DNA of 64,000 nucleotides from Nocardia sp. SYP-A9097 (GTDB lineage Bacteria > Actinomycetota > Actinomycetes > Mycobacteriales > Mycobacteriaceae): positions 434,001 through 498,000 of the forward strand of contig NZ_WJIC01000001.1 in assembly GCF_009649815.1 (NCBI RefSeq), read 5' to 3'. The notes below the pieces were generated by a model. That model had not been told where the DNA came from, ran no database searches, and saw only the letters and a list, made by a program, of their open reading frames with translations. The translations under genes and the position numbers were made by a program. Positions 1-7,387 of this stretch are shown piece after piece; the stretch's first letter is position 1; each line of letters starts with the position of its first letter.

Positions 1-1
1 C

Positions 2-379
2 GCGGCGGCGATCGGAGCGGTAGCCGCGGTGGTGCGCTCCCCCATCGCGCTGCCCGCGCTCATGGCGCTGGGCCAGCCGGTGTGCCATATGGCGTTGAGC
101 GGGCTAGCGCACCCCGGGCATGCCTCGGGGGCAATGGATTTCGTGAACGATGGGGTGATGGCGGCGGCGCATGCCACAGCGGCCGTATTGTTCGCGGTAC
201 TGATTCTGGTGGCCGAGCGGCTGTATGCGCTTGTGTCACAGGCGGTTCGGACAGCGCTCACCCGACCTGCGGCTTTGCTGGTTCCACGTGGAACCGGACG
301 TTGGGCCGCGGGCAGCGTCATGCGGGGGCGACTGGCGCCGGGGGCCAATGGATCTCGCGCACCACCGGTTGCGGTGTGA
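2..379 (+). CDS. C-terminal part of a membrane protein (5' end outside window)
   Basis: The frame is open from the first base and stops at 377-379, so only the C-terminal ~125 residues are present. It shows a hydrophobic start, two histidine-bearing stretches (GLAHPGHASG, MAAAHATAAV), one clear membrane segment (ATAAVLFAVLILVAERLYAL) and an Arg/Ala-rich cytoplasmic tail. I do not recognise the family. It lies 44 bp upstream of a YcnI-CopC-CopD operon on the same strand, and the histidines would suit a copper role, but that is inference from context. A palindromic ParB-type site (281-294) lies inside its last codons. Confidence 0.6.
   Translation, partial: AAAIGAVAAVVRSPIALPALMALGQPVCHMALSGLAHPGHASGAMDFVNDGVMAAAHATAAVLFAVLILVAERLYALVSQAVRTALTRPAALLVPRGTGRWAAGSVMRGRLAPGANGSRAPPVAV
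281..294. promoter_or_regulatory. parS: parS-type ParB binding site (perfect palindrome)
   Basis: GTTCCACGTGGAAC is a perfect 14-bp palindrome matching the bacterial parS consensus GTTYCACGTGRAAC at every position. It sits inside the 3' end of the first CDS. The window also contains dnaN-recF-gyrBA, so it is close to oriC, where ParB sites cluster. Related sites are at 18473, 24389 and 60861. Confidence 0.8.
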
Positions 380-423
380 GTCGCGTCCATTCGTAACCCT
401 TTGCCAGAAAAGGCTGTTCACTC

Positions 424-1080
424 ATGCATATCTCTCCTTCGCGCGCGTTCGGCGCGGCCGTGGCGGCCGCCACCCTGACGCTGTTGGGCGCGGGCGTCGC
501 GTCCGCGCATGTCTCCGTCGACGCGCCGGGTGCGTCGCAGGGCGGGTACGCGGTCGCCACCTTCAAGGTGCCGACCGAATCCGATACCGCTTCCACCACC
601 AAAGTCAGTGTGGCGCTGCCGAATTTGAAGAGCGCCCGTACCGAGCCCATGCCGGGCTGGGCGTCGAAGGTCGACAAGAACGACAAGGGTGAGGCCGTCG
701 CCGTCACCTGGACCGCCGATCCGGGCAACCCGGGTGTGGCGCCGGGGCAGTTCCAGCGTTTCGCGCTCTCGGTCGCCCTGCCCAAGCAGGAGAAGGTCTC
801 CTTCCCCGCCACCCAGACCTACAGCGACGGCAAGGTCGTGGTCTGGGATCAGAAGGACAATCCGGACGGCAGCGAGCCGGAGCATCCCGCCCCGACCCTG
901 ACCCTGGCGGCCGGCGGCGGCGATGACGACCACGCCGCGACCACCACCGACGCCAAGGAAGCCGCGGATTCGAAGGACACCGACAACACCGCCCGCTGGC
1001 TGGGCGGTATCGGCCTGGTGCTCGGCGCACTCGGCGCGGCCCTGGGCATCGGCAGCGTCATCAAGGGCCGCAAGTCATGA
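424..1080 (+). CDS. YcnI-family (DUF1775) copper-associated exported protein
   Basis: 218 aa. An N-terminal signal peptide ends in ASA|HVSV, so the mature protein should begin with histidine, the Cu(II) ligand of the monohistidine-brace site described for YcnI. The DUF1775 domain covers about residues 29-160. A Gly/Asp/His/Thr linker and a C-terminal membrane segment (about 188-212) with a basic GRKS end follow, so it is probably anchored to the outer face of the membrane. It overlaps the CopC gene by 4 bp (ATGA), forming a translationally coupled ycnI-copC-copD operon. The likely role is periplasmic copper binding or delivery; direction of copper flow cannot be read from sequence. Confidence 0.88.
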   Translation: MHISPSRAFGAAVAAATLTLLGAGVASAHVSVDAPGASQGGYAVATFKVPTESDTASTTKVSVALPNLKSARTEPMPGWASKVDKNDKGEAVAVTWTADPGNPGVAPGQFQRFALSVALPKQEKVSFPATQTYSDGKVVVWDQKDNPDGSEPEHPAPTLTLAAGGGDDDHAATTTDAKEAADSKDTDNTARWLGGIGLVLGALGAALGIGSVIKGRKS

Positions 1081-1613
1081 GCCGCAAGCTTTTCGCCGGT
1101 GCCCTGACCGGCCTGCTGATCACCGGATTCGCCCTGCTGGGCGGCGGTGTGGCGAATGCGCATTCGGCGGCCATCGGCTCCAGCCCGGAGAACGGCGCGC
1201 AGATCGACCTCTCCCCCGCGCGGGCAAGCGTCACCTTCAATGAGGAGCTGCAGGCGAGTTATCCGTCCATGACGGTCACCGGCCCGGACGGCAATCTGTG
1301 GTCCAAGGGGCAGCCGAAGGTGGAGGGCGCGACCGTCAGCGTCGAGGTCGGCGAGCTCGGTCCGACCGGCGAGTACAAGATCGCGTACCGGGTCACCTCC
1401 GCCGACGGGCATCCGGTCAGCGGTACCCGCACCTTCACACTCACCAAGGCGGGCAATGGAACTCCCGGCCCGAAGGCCGACTCCTCGGCCAAGTCGGGTG
1501 GCTCCGGTGGCGGCGGTGTCCCACTGTGGGTGTTCATCGCGGGCGCGGTGGTGCTGTTCGGCGGCGGTCTGGCCTTCGCACTGCTGGGCGGGCGGGGCAA
1601 GCAGCGTAGGTGA
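1077..1613 (+). CDS. copC: CopC-domain copper-binding protein with C-terminal membrane anchor
   Basis: 178 aa. The signal peptide ends NANA-like (GGGVANA|HSAA), leaving an N-terminal His typical of CopC Cu(II) sites. The domain carries the family hallmarks SSPENG near the N-terminus and SADGHPVSG, which supplies the second conserved Asp/His pair. After a Gly/Ser-rich linker a single membrane helix (about 147-170) anchors the protein. Start and stop overlap both neighbours by 4 bp (ATGA at 1077, GTGA at 1610), so the three genes are one operon. The expected partner is the CopD membrane protein encoded next. Confidence 0.92.
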   Translation: MSRKLFAGALTGLLITGFALLGGGVANAHSAAIGSSPENGAQIDLSPARASVTFNEELQASYPSMTVTGPDGNLWSKGQPKVEGATVSVEVGELGPTGEYKIAYRVTSADGHPVSGTRTFTLTKAGNGTPGPKADSSAKSGGSGGGGVPLWVFIAGAVVLFGGGLAFALLGGRGKQRR

Positions 1614-2578
1614 ACCGGTCCGACCGCACCGATCGTCGCAGTGAGCGCGGGACGACCGGCGGCAGCAGCTCACTGAAATGGCTACTGCTACTGGTCGTTC
1701 CGCTCGGACTCTGCGGTGCGGCACTGGCCTGGGCGCTCGCCGCCAGCGATCCCGTGCAGTCCGAGACGGCCGTGCGGGTGCTCGCGGATCTGGCGGGCGC
1801 GACCGTGCTCGGATCGGCCGCGCTGCCAAGGCTTTCCGAACGACTCGCGCCCCCGTGGCGGGTGCTCACCATCGTCGCCGGAGTCTGGGCGGTGATGGAA
1901 TTCGGCATGCTGGCGCTGGAAGCCTCCGAAGTGCAGGGCATTCCGCTCGCCGAGCTGTCGGCGGGACAATTCGGCGACTACCTCACCGCGGTCAGCGGCG
2001 GTCAGATCGGGATCGCACTGCTCATCGGCAGTGGCGCGGTCGCGATCTACAGCGCCTTCGGTTTTCGCAATCCGGACCGGGTGACCGCGGATCTGGTGCT
2101 GGTGTTCACCGCGGTGACCCTGGCGCTGCGCCCGATCACCGGGCATATGTCGCAGCAGATGTTCGGTTCGGTACTGGGTGCGGTGCACGCCCTCGCCGCC
2201 TCGGCCTGGTTCGGGGTGCTGCTGGCGCTGGCACTCACCGTGCGCACCCGGGGCGAATGGGCGGTACTGCTCCCCCGCTACTCCCGCTGGGCACTGCCCT
2301 TGGTGGCGACGGTGACGGTCACCGGAATCGTGAACGGCCTGATCCGGGTCGGCGGGCTCACCGAATTCGGCACCACCGGATACGGCCGGATTCTGCTGGC
2401 CAAGACCGTGATTCTGCTTGCCCTGCTCGCGCTGGGCTGGTGGTGGCGGCGCACCTGGGTACCGCTCGCGACCGATCATCGAATGGATGCGGAATCCTCT
2501 TTGCGCCGTGCGATTTTCGAAGTCCTGCTGATGTCGGTGGTGTTCGGCGTGGCCGGAACGCTCGCGGTCACCGCGTAG
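1610..2578 (+). CDS. copD: CopD-family copper transport membrane protein
   Basis: 322 aa from a GTG start that overlaps the copC stop (GTGA). The protein is almost entirely hydrophobic, with about eight membrane helices. The CopD signature lies in the middle: GHMSQQMFGSVLGAVHALAASAWFG, written here in parts as GHMSQQM and VHALAASAWFG, with conserved His and Trp residues likely to bind copper. The short, Arg-rich N-terminus is cytosolic. CopD homologues move copper across the membrane together with CopC. It is the last gene of the operon; a short spacer separates it from the SRPBCC gene. Confidence 0.9.
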   Translation: MNRSDRTDRRSERGTTGGSSSLKWLLLLVVPLGLCGAALAWALAASDPVQSETAVRVLADLAGATVLGSAALPRLSERLAPPWRVLTIVAGVWAVMEFGMLALEASEVQGIPLAELSAGQFGDYLTAVSGGQIGIALLIGSGAVAIYSAFGFRNPDRVTADLVLVFTAVTLALRPITGHMSQQMFGSVLGAVHALAASAWFGVLLALALTVRTRGEWAVLLPRYSRWALPLVATVTVTGIVNGLIRVGGLTEFGTTGYGRILLAKTVILLALLALGWWWRRTWVPLATDHRMDAESSLRRAIFEVLLMSVVFGVAGTLAVTA

Positions 2579-2656
2579 AAATCGGGCCGCGGCGGCCGAT
2601 TGTGGCGCTCACCTCATGATCTGCGCATGGAAATGGAACCCGTTACTGTCGTGCGC

Positions 2657-3118
2657 ATGACCGAAGTCAAGATCGTCGCGGACTGCGCCGCCTCGGCGGA
2701 ATCCGCCTTCGCCTATGTCAACGACTACCAGCACCTGCCGAAATTCATCAATGAGATCACCGATTTCGTACCCCTCACCGAGCAGACCGAGGGCGTCGAC
2801 GCCACCTTCGACGGCACCATCGGACTCGGCCCGGTGAAACTGCACTCCACCATCAAGATCGTGCGGCACGAACCCGGCTACGCCATCGCGGTGAAGTCCA
2901 TCAAGGGCTTCGAAATCGAATCCACGTTCCTGTTCCACGACAAGGGCGCGGAATCCTGCACCATCGACGCCATCGTCGACTACCGGGTGCCCGGCGGCCT
3001 GGCCGGAAAACTGCTCGGCAAGACCATCGAACCGTTCGTGAAACTCGCCGTGAAGAGCTCCACGCACAACCTGGTGACCCAGGTCGCCGCATTCCACACC
3101 GAACGCACCAGCGCCTGA
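2657..3118 (+). CDS. SRPBCC (START-like) family protein
   Basis: 153 aa starting at MTEVKIVADC, chosen because the fold begins there; an in-frame start at 2600 would add 19 non-conserved residues. The pattern (a first beta strand, SAESAFAYVNDYQHLPKF helix, alternating strands, and a long C-terminal amphipathic helix from LAGKLLGK to VAAFH) is that of the polyketide cyclase/SRPBCC superfamily, which binds hydrophobic ligands in a deep cavity. Catalytic function and ligand are unknown. It stands alone between the copper operon and a DUF5313 gene. Confidence 0.8.
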   Translation: MTEVKIVADCAASAESAFAYVNDYQHLPKFINEITDFVPLTEQTEGVDATFDGTIGLGPVKLHSTIKIVRHEPGYAIAVKSIKGFEIESTFLFHDKGAESCTIDAIVDYRVPGGLAGKLLGKTIEPFVKLAVKSSTHNLVTQVAAFHTERTSA

Positions 3119-3191
3119 GCCCGCCGGGGTCGTCAGAGCCGCCGGCCCCCCGACATTTGTCCCGATCCGCTCCTGCGAGGATCCTGGGCTC

Positions 3192-3572
3192 ATGTCCGAA
3201 CGCACCACACCGACCCTCGCGCAGCGCATCGGCTATATCTGCGGCCGCACCCTGCCGCCCTCGATGTCGGAGTGGGTGCGCACCGACCTCACCGGTCCCG
3301 GCGCCACCCGCCGCTATCTGCTCCGCATTCTCATACCGATGATTCCGGTGCTCTGTCTGTTCCTGCTCATACCCGGTCCGCTCTGGATGAGATTCGCCAT
3401 GATGGCGCTGCTGTATCTGCCGCTCATCTACTTCACGGTCGCGCTCACCTATGTGTTCCGGCGCAACAAACTCATCAAGCACGGATTCGATCCGGACCTC
3501 GCCGACACCGAGCGACGCGAGCGTGAAGCCGCCGAACGCAACTCCTACGAACAGCGGCACGGCCGAGCCTGA
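3192..3572 (+). CDS. DUF5313-family small membrane protein
   Basis: 126 aa with two central membrane helices (LLRILIPMIPVLCLFLLIPG and the adjacent MRFAMMALLYLPLIYFTVALTYVF region) and a charged C-terminal tail rich in Glu and Arg. The N-terminal LAQRIGYICGRTLPPSM and WVRTDLTG motifs are typical of the DUF5313 family, which is restricted to actinobacteria. Function is unknown. It is followed by another small membrane protein gene on the same strand after about 100 bp. Confidence 0.75.
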   Translation: MSERTTPTLAQRIGYICGRTLPPSMSEWVRTDLTGPGATRRYLLRILIPMIPVLCLFLLIPGPLWMRFAMMALLYLPLIYFTVALTYVFRRNKLIKHGFDPDLADTERREREAAERNSYEQRHGRA

Positions 3573-3673
3573 GCATTCGCTGTGGTTCCGGTCTCGATTA
3601 CGGGCCGACCCGCCGACGCGGGCATACGCTCGTCGAGAAGAGCAATACCGCTTCGGGTTCGATGGAGAACCAC

Positions 3674-4144
3674 ATGCAACCGCACTGGAATCCCGCACAT
3701 CTGCGAGCGAGCGATGCCGACCGGGAACGCGTGATCGAGGGCCTCAATCAGTGTTTCCGCGACGGCCGCATCAATGCCGACGAACTCTCCGAGCGAATAG
3801 GGCTGACCTTCAACGCCCGCACCTTCGCCGACCTCGATGTCGTATTGCAGGGGCTGCCCGTGGTGCGGCCCATGCCACCCATGCCCGGTATGACGCCGAT
3901 CCCCGCGAACACCCCGATGTTCTACGCGCAGAACCGGCAGCGACAGTGGAATGGCATGGGGCTCACCGCATTCGTGCTCGGGGTATTCGGATTCATCTGC
4001 GGTATCACCGCGATTCCGGCGGTGGCATTGGGCGCGGCGGCCATCGCCATCGATCCCAAACGCGAGGACAAGGCGTTCGCCATCGCCGGAGTCGCGGCGG
4101 GCGGGGTGTGGCTGCTGCTGTTCGCGTGGTTGTGGCTCACCTGA
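3674..4144 (+). CDS. DUF1707 plus DUF4190 membrane protein
   Basis: 156 aa. I start it at ATG 3674 (MQPHWNPAHLRASD) because a GGAG lies 8 bp upstream; ATG 3662 would add four residues. Residues about 8-60 form a DUF1707 domain (ASDADRERVIEGLNQCFRDGRINADELSERI), a small domain often found at the N-terminus of actinobacterial membrane proteins. A Pro/Met-rich linker leads to two membrane helices of DUF4190 type (about 95-150). The stop overlaps the stop of the convergent kinase gene by 8 bp. Function unknown. Confidence 0.82.
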   Translation: MQPHWNPAHLRASDADRERVIEGLNQCFRDGRINADELSERIGLTFNARTFADLDVVLQGLPVVRPMPPMPGMTPIPANTPMFYAQNRQRQWNGMGLTAFVLGVFGFICGITAIPAVALGAAAIAIDPKREDKAFAIAGVAAGGVWLLLFAWLWLT

Positions 4145-6383
4145 AATCGGAGCGGAAGGAGATCGCGCGTTCGAACGCGCGCAGATCCGCCTCCAACTGC
4201 CGGAAAAGCCAATAGTCGCCGAGGAATCCGAGCACACCGGCCAGGCACAACCATTTGATCGGGCCGATCACCAGGGACACCTCGTGCGGGGTCAGGAACA
4301 ACAGACTGGTGACCACCCCGATCAATGGAATCGCCACGGCCACAGCGAGATAGCGGGTACAGCGGCGGCCCAGCGCGCGCAGGGCCTGCTCGTCACCGGC
4401 GGTCTCACCGTGGGTGAGCAGCCGCGGATAGAAGCCGCGCACCACGAAGAAGGTCACCAGGAAGAACGGGTACGCGACCGCCACCGCACCCGAAACCAGC
4501 AGGGTCGCAATCAGATTCACCATCCGGCCCGGCGACAGATCGGTATAGACGAGCAGGGAGATGGCGGCCACGATCGCCGACACCACCCACCACAGGAATG
4601 CCAATAGCGCGACCCGATCACCCGCGACGAGGGTGTCGCGGCGCGCCCGCCCCAGCGTCTCCGGATCGTAACTGCGGCCCCGGCGCAGCCCACGCCACAC
4701 GATGAAGGCCCGGCGGCACAGATAATTGGTGACAATGATCGCCGCGGGCGTGGTGAACAGCGCCAGACCCGCACCCACCGCCTGCAGATGGTGCCGCTCG
4801 GCCTCGGTGAACCAGATATCCCATAGCGGGCTGTTGTGCAGATTCGCGTACAGCATGCCGAGGAAGTCGCCGAGGAAACTCGCGGCCGTCACCAGCAAAA
4901 CCAGCGACCACGGTCCGACCCTGGCGCGCAGGCTGTTTCGCGGCGGATCCACCAGATCGCGGGCCCGATGATCCAGGCACAGATCCAACTGCTGCGCCAG
5001 CGCCGCACCATCGGCCCAGCGGTCGTCGCGATGCGGGGCAAGACATTTGAGCAGTACGCGGCGCAGGGTCGGCGGGCAATCGGGCGGGAGCTGTTCCAGA
5101 TGGCGCGGATCGATCTCGCGCTGCCGGATGCGCAGCATGCGTTCCAGGGAGGATTCCGAATCCCCCGCCCGGGTCTCGTCGTCGAACGGCCGCTGCCCGG
5201 TGAGCAGCTCCCACAACACGACTCCGAGCGCGAAGATATCGCTGCGCCCGTCCAATTCCTCTGCGGTATCCGGTAATTGCGGATGGCAGGCGGCCAACTG
5301 CTCCGGCGACATATACGCGAGCGAACCGCCGAAGTACGCGAGCGGACTGGTGCCCGCCACATGCAGGCTGAAACTGATATTGAAATCGGCGAGCTTCGGA
5401 ATACCGTCCGCGGTGAGCAGCACATTGGCGGGCTTGATATCCCGGTGCAGCACACCGTTCTCCGCCGAATAGTCGAGCGCGCGAGCCAGCCGGCTACCGA
5501 GCCAGGCCACCGTCTCCGGCCAGGTCTGCGCGGCAATGGCGGTGCGGGTGGCGGATGCGCTGGGCACCAGGCCGCCCTTGTCCCGCATGGCGGAATCGAC
5601 CGCCGCCAGCAGCAGCCCGCCGTCTCGTTCGGCGACCGGGCGCTGCCGCACCAGGCTCAGCACCTTCGACAGCGTGCCGCCGGGCAGGTACTGCATGTAC
5701 ATGAGTTTGAGTTCGCGCTCATCCATCAAGCGCTGATCGAAGACGCGCACGATGTTCTCGTGATCCAACTGGGCCAGGGTCTCGGATTCGGTGCCGTGAT
5801 TCTGCGACACCTTCACCGCGACCAGCCGCTGCATGGACCGCTGCCGGGCCAGGAAGACCCGGGCGAAAGCGCCCGCGCCCAATTCGACGAGCAGGTCGAA
5901 ATCGTCCACCCGGTCCCCGACTTCGATACCGTCCAGGGCTTCGCGGGCGCGCGGGCGGGCGATCAGGGTGCTGCGATAGTCGCGTTCACCCCAGGCGGCC
6001 TCGGTGGGCGCGGCCTCGGTCGGAAAGCCGCTCTCGTCGATACCGCGGCCGGAGCGGCGCAGGGCGTGGAACTCCTCGTAGGCGAGGTCGGGCGGAAGCG
6101 GGCCGGAGCGCAATTCGTCGTATTCCAGGCGATATTCGGCCAGGCGCTTGGGGAAGTCGTAGCGGATCCAGCGGTACTCGAGATCGACTTTGATCAATTC
6201 GATCAGGCACAACCGCCGCGTCTGCGGGTCCGGTGGCAGGAATTCGGCCAGTGGCGGCGGGTGACCGGCCGCCTCCCATGCGGCGCCAAAGCGCGCCGCG
6301 ACTGCTGTCAGCAGCGAGCGGGTCTCGCCGACAGCGTCCGACTCGATCGCAGACTCCAACCTCATGCCCTCCGCACGAACCAT
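4137..6383 (-). CDS. Ser/Thr protein kinase with DFN motif and six C-terminal membrane helices
   Basis: 748 aa from ATG 6383, preceded by GGGGAGGA 11 bp upstream; longer frames add unconserved residues. Residues 1-150 are a soluble N-terminal region. The kinase domain (about 155-470) has a GAGAFARVF nucleotide loop near 166, VAVKVS lysine, HRDIKPANVLL near 309, SPEQ near 358 and DGRSDIFALG. The magnesium-binding DFG is replaced by DFN (LADFNIS, near 331). From about 490 there are six membrane segments, so the kinase is N-terminal and cytosolic, anchored by a polytopic tail. This differs from the one-helix PknB type; DFN kinases of this form recall planctomycete enzymes (recollection only). 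Substrates are unknown. Confidence 0.85.
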   Translation of the reverse strand: MVRAEGMRLESAIESDAVGETRSLLTAVAARFGAAWEAAGHPPPLAEFLPPDPQTRRLCLIELIKVDLEYRWIRYDFPKRLAEYRLEYDELRSGPLPPDLAYEEFHALRRSGRGIDESGFPTEAAPTEAAWGERDYRSTLIARPRAREALDGIEVGDRVDDFDLLVELGAGAFARVFLARQRSMQRLVAVKVSQNHGTESETLAQLDHENIVRVFDQRLMDERELKLMYMQYLPGGTLSKVLSLVRQRPVAERDGGLLLAAVDSAMRDKGGLVPSASATRTAIAAQTWPETVAWLGSRLARALDYSAENGVLHRDIKPANVLLTADGIPKLADFNISFSLHVAGTSPLAYFGGSLAYMSPEQLAACHPQLPDTAEELDGRSDIFALGVVLWELLTGQRPFDDETRAGDSESSLERMLRIRQREIDPRHLEQLPPDCPPTLRRVLLKCLAPHRDDRWADGAALAQQLDLCLDHRARDLVDPPRNSLRARVGPWSLVLLVTAASFLGDFLGMLYANLHNSPLWDIWFTEAERHHLQAVGAGLALFTTPAAIIVTNYLCRRAFIVWRGLRRGRSYDPETLGRARRDTLVAGDRVALLAFLWWVVSAIVAAISLLVYTDLSPGRMVNLIATLLVSGAVAVAYPFFLVTFFVVRGFYPRLLTHGETAGDEQALRALGRRCTRYLAVAVAIPLIGVVTSLLFLTPHEVSLVIGPIKWLCLAGVLGFLGDYWLFRQLEADLRAFERAISFRSDFR

Positions 6384-6478
6384 GACAACCGGTCCTCCCC
6401 GGTGGATGTCACTTGGATTCAAGTATGCGCTCGCAGGTCGGCACGGGCGTACCGAATTCCGCCTGACAAGATAGGCCG

Positions 6479-6967
6479 GTGACCGAATCAGCAAACTTTG
6501 TCGCCACTGCTGACCTGGCCGATGAGATCGGCCCCGAGATCCGCAGCTGCGATACCCAGTTCATCCAATTCGGCGGCCGGGAAGCCTTCGCGGGCCGCAT
6601 CGTGACCATCCGCTGCTTCCAGGACAACCTCCTGGTGAAGCAGACCCTCGGTGAGCCCGGCGAGGGTCGCGTACTGGTCGTGGACGGCGGGGCGAGCATT
6701 CACACCGCGCTGGTCGGCGACATCATCGCGGGCCGCGGAGTGGACAACGGCTGGTCCGGCGTAATCGTCAATGGCGCGGTACGGGATTCGGCGATCCTGC
6801 GCACCCTGGACATCGGCGTCAAGGCGCTCGGCACCAACCCGCGCAAGAGCACCCAGACCGGATCCGGGGACAAGGACGTGCCGGTCGAGTTCGGCGGCGT
6901 GAAGTTCGTCCCGGGCGAGATGGTCTACAGCGACCACGACGGGGTTGTCGTCCGCGCCGAGGACTGA
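6479..6967 (+). CDS. rraA: RraA-family protein (RNase E regulator / aldolase fold)
   Basis: 162 aa from GTG 6479. The sequence is a full-length RraA-like domain: [12 protein letters not shown] at the N-terminus, the glycine-rich [18 protein letters not shown], the [11 protein letters not shown] segment that carries the conserved Arg-Asp of class II aldolases, and a C-terminal [14 protein letters not shown]. The family includes inhibitors of RNase E in gamma-proteobacteria and 4-hydroxy-4-methyl-2-oxoglutarate/oxaloacetate aldolases. Which activity applies here cannot be decided. It is transcribed divergently from the DFN kinase. Confidence 0.9.
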   Translation: MTESANFVATADLADEIGPEIRSCDTQFIQFGGREAFAGRIVTIRCFQDNLLVKQTLGEPGEGRVLVVDGGASIHTALVGDIIAGRGVDNGWSGVIVNGAVRDSAILRTLDIGVKALGTNPRKSTQTGSGDKDVPVEFGGVKFVPGEMVYSDHDGVVVRAED

Positions 6968-7002
6968 GCCTTCTCGAGAAACTCCGGGGAGACTCTCAGC
7001 GA

Positions 7003-7038
7003 CCCCGTTCGCCACCCGGCGTACAGGGTGGGGCCGGG
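7003..7038. terminator. Possible bidirectional terminator between rraA and the S4 gene
   Basis: CCACCC (7012-7017) and GGGTGG (7026-7031) form a short stem, extended by CCCCG on the left and GGGG on the right with an internal loop. It lies between two convergent genes. There is no T tract, so this is a weak call. Confidence 0.35.
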
Positions 7039-7065
7039 GTGAGCGGGGTTGCGCGGCGAAGATGC

Positions 7066-7287
7066 TCAGCCGTTGGCGACGCGGACCTTGTGACCGGCGA
7101 GGGTGATGATGTCTCCGGCGCAGAGTTGACGCCCGCGGCGTAGCTCCACCTCGTCGTTCACCCGCACCAGGCCCTCGGCGATGACTTGTTTGGCTTCCGA
7201 ACCGGAATCGATGAGGTTCGCCAGCTTCAGGAATTGGCCGAGCCGAATGACATCGTCTTCGATCGGCACATCGACTGGATCCGACAT
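7066..7287 (-). CDS. S4-domain RNA-binding protein (YaaA/RlbA-like)
   Basis: 73 aa starting MSDPVDVPIE, with a GAGG about 8 bp upstream of ATG 7287; a longer frame reaching 7569 is not supported. Nearly the whole protein is an S4 domain: IRLGQFLKLANLIDSGSEAKQVIAEGLVRVNDEVE followed by RRGRQLCAGDIITL. Single-domain S4 proteins bind structured RNA, often ribosomal RNA. The gene is convergent with rraA and divergent from lysX. Confidence 0.88.
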   Translation of the reverse strand: MSDPVDVPIEDDVIRLGQFLKLANLIDSGSEAKQVIAEGLVRVNDEVELRRGRQLCAGDIITLAGHKVRVANG

Positions 7288-7387
7288 GTTTACATCCTCA
7301 CCCGCCGGTTCCAGGAGACCAAATATCGCCCCCGCAACCAACCGGTAAGGGGCCCGCAACGAGACACGAACCGGGTTCCGAGTGCAC

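Noticed and set aside
5277..6482. A 401-codon plus-strand frame opposite the DFN kinase
   Set aside because: Antisense shadow of the kinase gene, with low-complexity product.
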